A model generated the notes under the pieces. It had not been told where the DNA came from. It did no database searches and saw nothing but the letters and a program-made list of their open reading frames with translations. Position numbers and translations under genes: made by a program. 19,381 bases of DNA from Candidatus Bathyarchaeota archaeon (GTDB taxonomy: Archaea > Thermoproteota > Bathyarchaeia > Bathyarchaeales > Bathycorpusculaceae): assembly GCA_018396935.1 (NCBI GenBank), contig JAGTRA010000007.1, positions 1 to 19,381 on the forward strand, written 5' to 3'. Shown here one piece after another: positions 8,412-15,542 of this stretch. Numbering within the stretch: the first letter of the stretch is position 1; the number at the start of each line of letters is the position of its first letter.

Positions 8412-8425
8412 TGAACAAATGTTCA
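8412..8425. promoter_or_regulatory. TGAACA-AA-TGTTCA palindrome, candidate Lrp operator
   Basis: A perfect 6+2+6 inverted repeat that sits at the expected lrp transcription start, about 15-30 bp downstream of its TATA box. Lrp/AsnC proteins bind short dyads as dimers and often repress their own genes, so autoregulation is a reasonable inference. No binding data are available from sequence. Confidence 0.45.
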
Positions 8426-8456
8426 ACGGTTACAAAGCTAATTTGGAGGTAAGTGG

Positions 8457-8915
8457 TTGACGGACATAATTCTAGATGACATTGATAAACAGATTCTCAA
8501 GCTACTTCAAGAAGACAGCCGTTTGTCATATAACAAGATTTCAAGCATACTGAATATATCCGTTGGAACAGCCTACAACCGCATTAAAAAGTTAGAAGAA
8601 ACAGGAGTTATACGTGGATACACAGCGATAATTGATAGTTCAAAAGCTGGATATGACTTAACAGCCATCGTACTCATACAAGCTGAGGGAAAATACCTCA
8701 TGGAAGTTGAGGAGAAAATCTCGAAAATGGACAACGTTATATGCGTATATGACATAACAGGAGACTTTGATATAGCTGTTATCGCTAAATTTAGAGATAG
8801 AGCTGAATTAGATAGATTCATAAAAGGAGCCCTCAGCATACCCTATGTGAAGAGAACCGTCACAAATGTTGTTTTAAATGTGGTTAAAGAAGACTTTAGA
8901 GTAAAACTTCCATAA
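8457..8915 (+). CDS. Lrp/AsnC-family transcriptional regulator
   Basis: A 152-residue full-length Lrp-type regulator. An N-terminal helix-turn-helix (about 6-52: LDDIDKQILKLL, then NKISSILNISVGTAYNRIKKLEETGVI) is followed by a RAM effector-binding domain (about 66-145) with the glycine-containing GDFDIAVIAKF strand. The start is TTG 8457 with GGAGGT 6 nt upstream, a strong ribosome-binding site. It is the only protein gene here on the plus strand that I accept. It is transcribed divergently from glnA through a shared 144-bp region and is therefore the best candidate regulator of glnA. The two RAM-only proteins beyond glnA resemble its C-terminal domain. Confidence 0.95.
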   Translation: MTDIILDDIDKQILKLLQEDSRLSYNKISSILNISVGTAYNRIKKLEETGVIRGYTAIIDSSKAGYDLTAIVLIQAEGKYLMEVEEKISKMDNVICVYDITGDFDIAVIAKFRDRAELDRFIKGALSIPYVKRTVTNVVLNVVKEDFRVKLP

Positions 8916-8993
8916 GTGACCTAAGATATAAGATGCCTTCGTTTTAAGGGAAAATTTAATTCTAACCCAAAGTTAAGAATAAAAACAGAAAGC

Positions 8994-9078
8994 GCGGGGG
9001 TTGCCAAGCCAGGTCAAAGGCGCAGCCCTGAGGCGGCTGTCCCGTAGGGGTTCGTGGGTTCAAATCCCACCCCCCGCA
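8994..9078 (+). tRNA. tRNA-Leu (anticodon GAG)
   Basis: Full type II cloverleaf. Acceptor GCGGGGG (8994-9000) pairs with CCCCCGC (9071-9077), discriminator A9078. The D stem is GCC/GGC (9003-9005/9019-9021). The anticodon stem CAGCC/GGCTG (9023-9027/9035-9039) encloses loop CTGAGGC, giving anticodon GAG (9030-9032). The variable arm at 9040-9053 has a CCC/GGG stem. The T arm is GTGGG-TTCAAAT-CCCAC (9054-9070). CCA is not encoded and there is no intron. Confidence 0.96.
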
Positions 9079-9779
9079 CTAATTTACTGGTGAATTATAG
9101 GTGCCTGCATGATGTTGTTTTTTGTTGGTAGTTGTTACAAAGCCTAATAGGGGATAAGATGCGTACGATTAAGGATCGCCATTTATGCTTATTTGCCTTC
9201 GCTTGAGATGGTTGAGGATTGGCAATGGCGCATATCTACTTGGGAATGGGGAATTGATATATTTCAACCCTTTCGTTTGCATTCAACTTTTATCGATGAG
9301 TGGATGATGGAATTTGGGAAGGAAGACATCATCGTCACACACGAGATTGACATGGCAAGAAGGCATCCCAATGCGGTCTTGGCAATAGAAGCCGAGTGAG
9401 CAAGTTTTCCTTAGTGAAAGGGGAAGGATATAAACTAGAAAATATGTCGGGTAATCGACAAAATATAAATGCTTTAAACCAGCAATGCATTCCCTGAACT
9501 TTCAGAAGTCTGACTTTAAGCCAAGAGACCATTCTGAATGGGGGAGGGGACTTTTTAATCAACCTTTCTTTATTGGTGAATGAGAACAATTTTGTTCATT
9601 TCAGTTTGCAAAAAAGGCTTCGTGTAGGAGACAGAGAGGGCGGCGAGGGGTCTACTAATTCGCTACGCAGTTTTGATATTTTGTCTTTATATGGCATATT
9701 TTCTCAAAACATAATTAACATGAAAAGTTAACACATCACGTAGCTTTTCATTCTTAGGCGTAGGTGTTTATCAGACCGG
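9079..9779. other. Gene-poor region downstream of tRNA-Leu, about 700 bp
   Basis: I see no convincing gene. The longest plus-strand frame (TTG 9193 to TGA 9399, 68 codons, tryptophan-rich start, ending ARRHPNAVLAIEAE) has no good ribosome-binding site and matches no family I recognise; it could be a decayed fragment. A minus-strand frame at 9335-9589 is rich in S, P, F and L and looks like noise. There is a TATA-like AAATATAAATG near 9460-9471 and a small dyad GAACAA-TT-TTGTTC at 9584-9597. By eye I found no copy of the tRNA 3' end that would mark an integrated element. Confidence 0.5.
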
Positions 9780-10319
9780 CTATTTGATGTTTTTATGGTA
9801 TATCCTCGCCGCAATGCACATTATTGCGGTGAGGATAGCGAACCAGAGAGGCCAGTAGAAGCTTGTCTTTACGGGAAGGATTATGGTTGTTGCTTGCGCA
9901 ACATTACTGATGCTCACTTGAGAGTCTCCATGGATGGGTATATTGAAGTTAAACATTAGATTAAGAGTTAAAGTTAAGATGATTATTCCTGTTAGAAATA
10001 GTATTACTGAATACATTGGTTTCTTATATGCGAAGTATAGCAATCGCTTAGAATAAGTTTTTGATGGATTTAAAGAGTACACTATCATGATCATGCCACT
10101 GATCAATAGCATTAGGATGCTTGACAAGTTCAGGGCTAATATCACAGGTATCGTAAAGGATGAGCCTAAAAAGTTAAAATTAAAATTGAAGGGTGAAGTA
10201 TTGACTACAAATAGATCTTCGCCTACAGTAAGCCGCCACCACGGTATATAGGGGGATAAAACTACTAGAGCAATAGACGCTACGCCTCCAATTAAACCGA
10301 GCCAATTAATTGCACGCAT
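9780..10319 (-). CDS. Unrecognised four-helix membrane protein
   Basis: 179 residues with four hydrophobic segments at about 5-24, 55-81, 102-123 and 155-172, so a polytopic membrane protein. The first loop (about 25-54) has PWWRL and an Asn/Phe-rich NFNFNF stretch; the third loop (124-154) is polar. The C-terminus ends ARIYHKNIK, and the positive residues after helices 2 and 4 favour cytoplasmic ends. ATG 10319 has GGAGGG 7 nt or so upstream, and the start lies 2 nt after the stop of the preceding gene, so the two form a tight operon. I recognise no family; no catalytic motif is visible. Confidence 0.75.
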   Translation of the reverse strand: MRAINWLGLIGGVASIALVVLSPYIPWWRLTVGEDLFVVNTSPFNFNFNFLGSSFTIPVILALNLSSILMLLISGMIMIVYSLNPSKTYSKRLLYFAYKKPMYSVILFLTGIIILTLTLNLMFNFNIPIHGDSQVSISNVAQATTIILPVKTSFYWPLWFAILTAIMCIAARIYHKNIK

Positions 10320-10321
10320 AA

Positions 10322-10864
10322 TTATCCCTCCAAAGATCCTATGGGGATATTTGTTAGCGTTACTGGCTGGCTTGTTTGTATGACCACGCCGTCAACATTC
10401 ACCGCTATGTTTGCTAGATTAACGTTAATGGTGCTCTCTCCATTATGTTGACCTTTTATGTGCTGTTCAGCTTCATAAGTCCAATGAGACTGAACAGTTA
10501 GATATGACTTTATATGGGGAACTAAAGTAACAGGAGACATTAGCGACGCATGGCCTAACGTATAACCATGTGTAGCACAAACAATATCAGCTGTTATACT
10601 ATCAATTCTTAAGTCTATATCCAAACCACTTATAACGCTAAAGAGTAAAGTAATCGTCCGTGAGTCTGGATTATATGTAACATTGACAAGTTCAATGGTT
10701 TGCAATGTCCCTCCAAAGGACCCGAGAGTTTCACTTAATCCCTGAACTTCTGATGGAACAATGACCTCAATCGGGTTACTTATGTAAATCACAAGAATGC
10801 TTAGCATTGGGCCAGTTGCAACAATTAAATTAATTAAGGCCAAGAATATAGAGATTTTATCCAA
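10322..10864 (-). CDS. Unrecognised membrane-anchored extracytoplasmic protein
   Basis: 180 residues with one N-terminal hydrophobic segment (about 5-28) that could be an uncleaved anchor or signal. The rest is soluble and beta-rich, with alternating patterns such as LQTIELVNVTYNPDSRTITL and STINVNLANIAVNVDGVVI, suggesting an immunoglobulin-like or LEA14-like beta sandwich outside the membrane. The start is TTG 10864 with AAGGA about 10 nt upstream. A TATA box at 10904-10911 precedes it. It is the first gene of a two-gene operon with the four-helix membrane protein, so they may form a complex. No known function can be assigned. Confidence 0.72.
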   Translation of the reverse strand: MDKISIFLALINLIVATGPMLSILVIYISNPIEVIVPSEVQGLSETLGSFGGTLQTIELVNVTYNPDSRTITLLFSVISGLDIDLRIDSITADIVCATHGYTLGHASLMSPVTLVPHIKSYLTVQSHWTYEAEQHIKGQHNGESTINVNLANIAVNVDGVVIQTSQPVTLTNIPIGSLEG

Positions 10865-10903
10865 TTTTCTAATTCCTTCTCAATGTTGAAATTTGAAAAC
10901 CAC

Positions 10904-10911
10904 TTTATAAA
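10904..10911 (-). promoter_or_regulatory. TATA box for the two-gene membrane-protein operon
   Basis: TTTATAAA, preceded on the minus strand by AATAGG, lies 40-47 bp upstream of the TTG at 10864. This spacing would give a leader of about 15-20 nt. Confidence 0.5.
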
Positions 10912-11005
10912 CCTATTCATTTCTTAACGGTTACCTCAATTTCATACTTTAGTTTCACTGTTGGGCAAACAGAACATTTAATTCTCAATTGTAGTTAAAA
11001 GGAAC

Positions 11006-11683
11006 CTACTCTCGGCTTGCTAAAATCACTATATAATCTGCAGTGTCAGCGCAAATATCTGCAGCATGTTCGATGAACTCTATCAGGTCGTCAAATATTA
11101 CAATAGCACCACTATGCATCTCCTGCGCATATTTTATAAATAGGCTCTTAGCCTTCAGGTATTCATTGTCAAGTTCCCTTTCAATTCTCTCTACAAGCTT
11201 GGCGCCTCTAATAGCTTCTGGAGGATCAGCTGTAATTTTTTCTATGCTTCCCCTGAGAGCTTGAGCGCAATCAACTAGCGTCTTGGTCATAAGGGCAACG
11301 GTTTCCCACAACTCTTTGGGGACTTTGACGCCCTCAAGCATCTTTACACATCTAGCTGCATCCTTCACGTGATCCGCAAGAGTGTCAAGTCTCTTTACGA
11401 GATGCATGATATCCTCCCTATATTCTGTAAAAAGAGCAAAACCTTTTGAAAGCTCCTTAAAGACTTCAGTTCTTAGGTTGTCAACCTCTCCCTCAACTTT
11501 AAAAATAGTTTCTATACAATACATAGCCTCTTTTTCAGCGCCTATGACCATCTTTTGCATTATTTCATTAAGGAGAGCAACAGTGTCCAGCGCTTTTGTT
11601 ATCTGTTCCTGAGCTAAGTCAAGAGCCTTAGCTTGACGCTTCCTTTCAAACCATGTATAACTTCTCTTCTCCAAACTATTCAT
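11006..11683 (-). CDS. PhoU-like DUF47 family protein
   Basis: 225 residues, almost entirely alpha-helical, with the DUF47/PhoU pattern: an N-terminal segment SYTWFERKRQAKALDLAQEQ, then long amphipathic helices with acidic motifs (ETIFKVEGEVDNLRTEVFKEL, about 58-78; FDDLIEFIEHAADICADTADYI near the C-terminus) that in the family bind metal clusters. DUF47 genes usually sit next to Pit-type phosphate permeases and are thought to regulate them; no transporter is next to this one, so its partner is elsewhere or different. ATG 11683 directly abuts a GGAG, so TTG 11674, 9 nt from that motif, is an alternative start. It is the last gene of the right-hand minus-strand run. Confidence 0.87.
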   Translation of the reverse strand: MNSLEKRSYTWFERKRQAKALDLAQEQITKALDTVALLNEIMQKMVIGAEKEAMYCIETIFKVEGEVDNLRTEVFKELSKGFALFTEYREDIMHLVKRLDTLADHVKDAARCVKMLEGVKVPKELWETVALMTKTLVDCAQALRGSIEKITADPPEAIRGAKLVERIERELDNEYLKAKSLFIKYAQEMHSGAIVIFDDLIEFIEHAADICADTADYIVILASRE

Positions 11684-11736
11684 CTCCAGAATCTATAAGG
11701 ATAACAATAGGCTAATAACCCTTTAGTAAGCCCTAC

Positions 11737-12210
11737 TCAGATTGTTCTCCTTTCAGAAACCCAATAAGATTTTATATCACCTTCCTTGCCAATAACGACC
11801 TCTTTTTTGAAAATTGGAGCTTCACGCTTATACCTTTCGACGGCCTCCATCAAAACCGGAAATACGTTCTCCCTATGAGAACCCGCAACGAGGACATAGA
11901 CAAGGTCCTCGCCTACGTTAAATTCTCCATAAAAATGATGAATTTGAACGTCCATAATACCCTCTCGCTTTTTAAGGTCTTCACATATGCTAGCCAAGAC
12001 TTCATCAGCTTTTTCTTCATAAGCTTCAATTTCAAGTTTCTGAACAATTTCACCAGTAAGGTTTTCGCCGCGAACCACTCCAATAAACATGGCGATCGCG
12101 CCCGCTTTTCGGAATTTCTCCAAATTTTTAACATTTTGAATAAGCTCTTCTAGCTTTAAAGAGCCCTTTGGGTGAACGAAACGATATAACATGCCTACCC
12201 TCACAGTCAT
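11737..12210 (-). CDS. moaE: Molybdopterin synthase catalytic subunit (MoaE)
   Basis: The large subunit of molybdopterin synthase, which with thiocarboxylated MoaD inserts the dithiolene sulfurs into cyclic pyranopterin monophosphate. In a 157-residue version, GAIAMFIGVVRGEN (37-50), LEIEAYEEKADE (59-70), the SHR motif (111-113), K128 and the catalytic-lysine motif PIFKKE (132-137) are all present. Start options are ATG 12210, TTG 12219 and ATG 12192; the last has GAGGGT upstream but loses the first strand (TVRVGML), so I prefer 12210. The gene lies 17 nt after the end of the upstream dehydrogenase. No moaD is visible here, so the partner must be encoded elsewhere. Confidence 0.92.
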   Translation of the reverse strand: MTVRVGMLYRFVHPKGSLKLEELIQNVKNLEKFRKAGAIAMFIGVVRGENLTGEIVQKLEIEAYEEKADEVLASICEDLKKREGIMDVQIHHFYGEFNVGEDLVYVLVAGSHRENVFPVLMEAVERYKREAPIFKKEVVIGKEGDIKSYWVSERRTI

Positions 12211-12227
12211 GTAGAGCAAAGCATTTC

Positions 12228-13289
12228 TTAACGTTTACGTTTTAAGCTTTTAAATTGACGGAAAGTCTCTCCAAAAAATGCAGAGGGTAAGGGCAAATCC
12301 TTCATTGTTAGTAACCCAGCCGGCGCGCTCAAAATCTTTGGTATGAAATTTGTTATGATTGCTACCGTGCCTATATCCCCATGGATGCAGGGTTGAATCT
12401 TTTGTCTCAATTCGGGAACCCCATGAATTGTTATAGCGTCATACTCTTCCGCACCTAGATACGCCTGAAACTCAAGTCGTATACTTTCTTTACCATTTAT
12501 AACACCTATAGCTTGTTGCTTAATACCTAACACCTGACCCCTCAGGATTTGGTAATCCCCAAATTCAATGGGAGTAGCGGAAATTACAGGTTCAATGGGT
12601 TTAACTTGAACTTCTTGAAGATTCCATGAAAGGGCAGAAGCTATCATAGCTATGGATTGCTTTAAACCTATGTGACCTGTTATATTCTGACTTGTAACAG
12701 CTCTTTCAAACTCTTTAAGAGTTAAACCTACGCCTATTTTCCTTTGAAAGGATAAGCGCCTTTTCGAAGCATCCACGACTCTAACAACATTTATTTTATC
12801 AATTTTCTGACAAACAGAGGTTAAGGCTATCACTAATGTATCCATAATAAAACCTGGATTTATACCCGTACCGAGAATTGCCACACTATGCTTTTTAGCT
12901 AGTTTATCTAGCTTAGATGCAAGTTCAGGCTCTGAAATATAGGGATATGATAGTTCTTCACATGTCGATATGACATTTAAGTTCCATTTAACAAGCTCGC
13001 ATATCTGCGGGTATACATCTCTCAGGTATGAAGTAGTAGCGTGAATGGCGATATCAGCTTTAGCATCTGAAAGGACGGCGTCAATATTGCTTGATATTTT
13101 AATTCCAGTTTTATACCCAATGTTTAAAATTTCACCTAAATCCTTGCCAACCTTACTTTTATCTATATCAACAGCTCCAGTGATGGATACACCAGGTTTC
13201 TCCAAAAGGAATTTGGCTATAGCTCCGCCTATCTCACCAACACCATAGATCACAACGTTAACAGGAGACAAGACATAACCCAACAGCAA
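12228..13289 (-). CDS. NAD(P)-dependent dehydrogenase, 2,4-diaminopentanoate dehydrogenase / DapB-like
   Basis: 353 residues. An N-terminal Rossmann fold has GVGEIG (16-21) and an acidic strand end AVDID (39-43) that favours NAD. The segment TGINPGFIMD (141-150) and the following VVRVVDASKRR are hallmarks of the 2,4-diaminopentanoate dehydrogenase (Ord) group, distant relatives of dihydrodipicolinate reductase. Ord acts in clostridial ornithine fermentation; in archaea the substrate is generally unknown, so I do not assign one. The start is TTG 13289, 2 nt after the eS1 stop, with no clear Shine-Dalgarno, consistent with coupling. An internal TTG a few codons later is possible. Confidence 0.85.
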   Translation of the reverse strand: MLLGYVLSPVNVVIYGVGEIGGAIAKFLLEKPGVSITGAVDIDKSKVGKDLGEILNIGYKTGIKISSNIDAVLSDAKADIAIHATTSYLRDVYPQICELVKWNLNVISTCEELSYPYISEPELASKLDKLAKKHSVAILGTGINPGFIMDTLVIALTSVCQKIDKINVVRVVDASKRRLSFQRKIGVGLTLKEFERAVTSQNITGHIGLKQSIAMIASALSWNLQEVQVKPIEPVISATPIEFGDYQILRGQVLGIKQQAIGVINGKESIRLEFQAYLGAEEYDAITIHGVPELRQKIQPCIHGDIGTVAIITNFIPKILSAPAGLLTMKDLPLPSAFFGETFRQFKSLKRKR

Positions 13290-13291
13290 GA

Positions 13292-13903
13292 TTATGATTT
13301 ATTGACCAACTCCTGTAATTGCTGCTGAACCACTTGCGTCAAAAGTTTTGACTTTCTGACGCCTACATGACGAAGGGGAGCTATTTTTTTAGCTTCATTA
13401 TAAATATCTGAGGCAATTTTTCCAAGGACCATCTCTTGAACAAATTGATCCATATTCAAAGCGGCACTCTTCTCTCTAACTATTTTTTCCATAATCATAC
13501 GGATAGCATGTTCCATAGATGTTTTAATTCTTGAGATAGTGAAAGCACATACCGAAACTCTGAACTGGTAACCATCTTTTGTCGTTACATTAAAGATGCC
13601 ATCAACCTTGGTTGTTCTACGTCTAACTAGGCTTCGCAAGTAATCTCTTGCATACTCGTGACCCTTAAAAATGGTATAGGCAGTCTTCCCCTCTACACTA
13701 GTGATTTGAAAGTAAAGCTTAAGGTACTGATGGGAGAAGTCTCCAGTAATATCATATAGGGTTGTCTCCACAACCCTGCCTATTAACTTTTCAGGAGCAT
13801 CTGCCGGAATAGCACCTAACTCAACATTACCAAAGTATGGCGGGGCCTGCACTATATACCACACTTTGCTACGCCACTTATCTCTAACCTTTCTCGTTGA
13901 CAC
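13292..13903 (-). CDS. rps3ae: Small-subunit ribosomal protein eS1 (S3Ae)
   Basis: 203-residue archaeal/eukaryotic ribosomal protein at the small-subunit platform. Recognisable parts are the basic N-terminus RKVRDKWRSKVWYIVQAPPYFGN, the GRVVETTLYDITGDFSH segment (about 42-58), the RDYLRSLVRRRTTKVDGI stretch and the C-terminal APLRHVGVRKSK. The start is GTG 13903 with GAGGGA 6 nt upstream. It lies downstream of serS and directly before the DapB-like gene. A TATA-like TTAATATT overlaps the end of serS (about 13946-13953), so it may have its own promoter as well as read-through. Confidence 0.95.
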   Translation of the reverse strand: MSTRKVRDKWRSKVWYIVQAPPYFGNVELGAIPADAPEKLIGRVVETTLYDITGDFSHQYLKLYFQITSVEGKTAYTIFKGHEYARDYLRSLVRRRTTKVDGIFNVTTKDGYQFRVSVCAFTISRIKTSMEHAIRMIMEKIVREKSAALNMDQFVQEMVLGKIASDIYNEAKKIAPLRHVGVRKSKLLTQVVQQQLQELVNKS

Positions 13904-13955
13904 TAAAGTCCCTCACTTAATAGCGAGAATGACTCAACAACAGAAATATTAAGCT

Positions 13956-15245
13956 TTACCTTTTAGGTTCAATTTTAGTCATGCCACCCATGTATTTTCT
14001 TAAAACTTCAGGAATAACAACAGAGCCATCCTCTTGTTGATAATTCTCAAGGATGGCAACTATTGTCCTTCCTGTAGCTAATGCCGTAGAGTTCAATGTA
14101 TGAACAAAACCCTTAGGAGGCTCGCCAGGCTTTTCTCTATATTTGATGTTTAGCCGTCTTGCCTGATAGTCCGTACAATTACTGCATGAAACAGCCTCTC
14201 GATAGGTTCCCTGAGCAGGCATCCAAACCTCTAAGTCATATTTTTTAGCAGCTACAGCACCTATCTCACCTGAACATACATTCACTACCCTATATGGTAA
14301 ACCGAGTTTCTGGAAAATTTCCTCAGCATTTCTCAAAAGCTCCTCATGCAAAATCCATGATTCTTCTGGTTTACAGAATATAAACTGTTCCACTTTGTTG
14401 AATTGATGAGTACGGAAAATTCCCCTAGTGTCTCTACCGTGAGCGCCAGCTTCTTTCCTGAAATTAGTGCTCACCCCGGCGAATCGTATTGGCAAGTCTT
14501 CAGCCATTAGGACTTCATCCATAAACATAGCAGCAATAGGATGCTCTGAAGTAGCGATTAGATATAAGTCCTCGCCCTCTATTTTGTACAAGTTTTCTTC
14601 GAAGTCGCTGAGGGCAATAACGCCTTCATAGGCTTTACGTCTCATGAGAAAAGGAGGTTCTATTGGTTTGTAGCCCTTACTTATTAAATGATCCAAAGCG
14701 AAGTTTATCAATGCTAAATCAAGCAATACACCCTCATTTTTTAGGTAAAAGAACCTAGCACCAGCCACTTTACCAGCCCTTTCAACATCCATTATGTCTA
14801 AACTTAAACCTAGGTCTATGTGATCCCTAATTGAAAAATCGAACTTTGGGATTTCTCCCCAAGTTTTTACAGTAACATTTTCAAGCTCGCTGAAACCTGT
14901 AGGAACGGAATCATGGAGGAGATTAGGGAGATTGAGTAGATATTCCCGGATCTTTGTCTCATAATTTTTCACCTCTTTCTCTAATTCAGTGATTTTATTA
15001 TCAATAACTCTCGCTACGGAAACAAGATCAGAAACATCTGCACCTTGCTTTTTTGCCTTAGCTATTTGGACGGTTATATCGTTTCTCTCACACCTCAGAT
15101 TGTTCAATTCCTTAAGAGTTTGCCGCCATTTTTGGTCACATTCCATAAGCTCATCAAATAACGTTAAGTATTTGGGATTCCCTCTACGTTCAAGGTTCTT
15201 TCGGACGAGTTGTGGATTATCACGGATTAATTTTATGTCAAGCAT
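13956..15245 (-). CDS. serS: Seryl-tRNA synthetase (canonical class II type)
   Basis: 429 residues. A long antiparallel coiled-coil arm (about 28-105) recognises the tRNA-Ser variable arm. The class II core includes motif 1 around GYKPIEPPFLM (191-201), TSEH (232-235), motif 2 FRKEAGAHGRDTRGIFRTHQ (262-281) and motif 3 near NSTALATGRT...EDGSVVIPEVL (385-415). It is the canonical form, not the rare zinc-dependent SerRS of some methanogens. ATG 15245 has GGGAGAG just upstream. It sits between pcc1 and eS1, inserted in a string of translation genes. Confidence 0.97.
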   Translation of the reverse strand: MLDIKLIRDNPQLVRKNLERRGNPKYLTLFDELMECDQKWRQTLKELNNLRCERNDITVQIAKAKKQGADVSDLVSVARVIDNKITELEKEVKNYETKIREYLLNLPNLLHDSVPTGFSELENVTVKTWGEIPKFDFSIRDHIDLGLSLDIMDVERAGKVAGARFFYLKNEGVLLDLALINFALDHLISKGYKPIEPPFLMRRKAYEGVIALSDFEENLYKIEGEDLYLIATSEHPIAAMFMDEVLMAEDLPIRFAGVSTNFRKEAGAHGRDTRGIFRTHQFNKVEQFIFCKPEESWILHEELLRNAEEIFQKLGLPYRVVNVCSGEIGAVAAKKYDLEVWMPAQGTYREAVSCSNCTDYQARRLNIKYREKPGEPPKGFVHTLNSTALATGRTIVAILENYQQEDGSVVIPEVLRKYMGGMTKIEPKR

Positions 15246-15302
15246 CTCTCTCCCATCAGAGTTTTAACATGAAAATCTCTCTCATATTTAGCTTATGAAG
15301 AA

Positions 15303-15542
15303 CTATTTTATTGTTCGAACAGTTCTTTCAGCTACCGATATGCAAAAGAGCAGATCATCTATTGTCGCTATAAAGCTTGGAAAACCTCTATTACACTTAA
15401 TCATGGTCAACACCTCATTGTTACGCCTGATTGTTTTGACATTTAACCCTCTAGGAACCTTAAAATTATCAGGGGATACCGCTGAAGCCACCGCCTCTGC
15501 CATTTCAACATCATCATATCTAATTACTATTTCAGCCTCCAA
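15303..15542 (-). CDS. pcc1: KEOPS complex subunit Pcc1
   Basis: 79 residues with the small alpha/beta Pcc1 fold: an N-terminal strand EAEIVIRYDD, a helix EMAEAVASAVSPDN, central strands and a C-terminal helix FIATIDDLLFCISVAERTV (about 55-73). Pcc1 is the dimerisation platform of KEOPS and binds Kae1, taking part in t6A37 formation on ANN-decoding tRNAs. The start is TTG 15542, overlapping the end of the DHH gene by 11 nt with GAGG 3 nt upstream, so translational coupling is likely. The kae1 and bud32 genes of the same complex lie about 3 kb upstream in the same run. Confidence 0.9.
   Translation of the reverse strand: MEAEIVIRYDDVEMAEAVASAVSPDNFKVPRGLNVKTIRRNNEVLTMIKCNRGFPSFIATIDDLLFCISVAERTVRTIK

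Noticed and set aside
9335..9589. Minus-strand 84-codon frame
   Set aside because: Composition is unlike neighbouring proteins, no recognisable motif and no good ribosome-binding site.
9584..9597. GAACAA-TT-TTGTTC as a second Lrp operator
   Set aside because: Its arm spacing (GAAC to GTTC 6 nt) differs from the dyad near lrp (4 nt), and no gene start lies close by.
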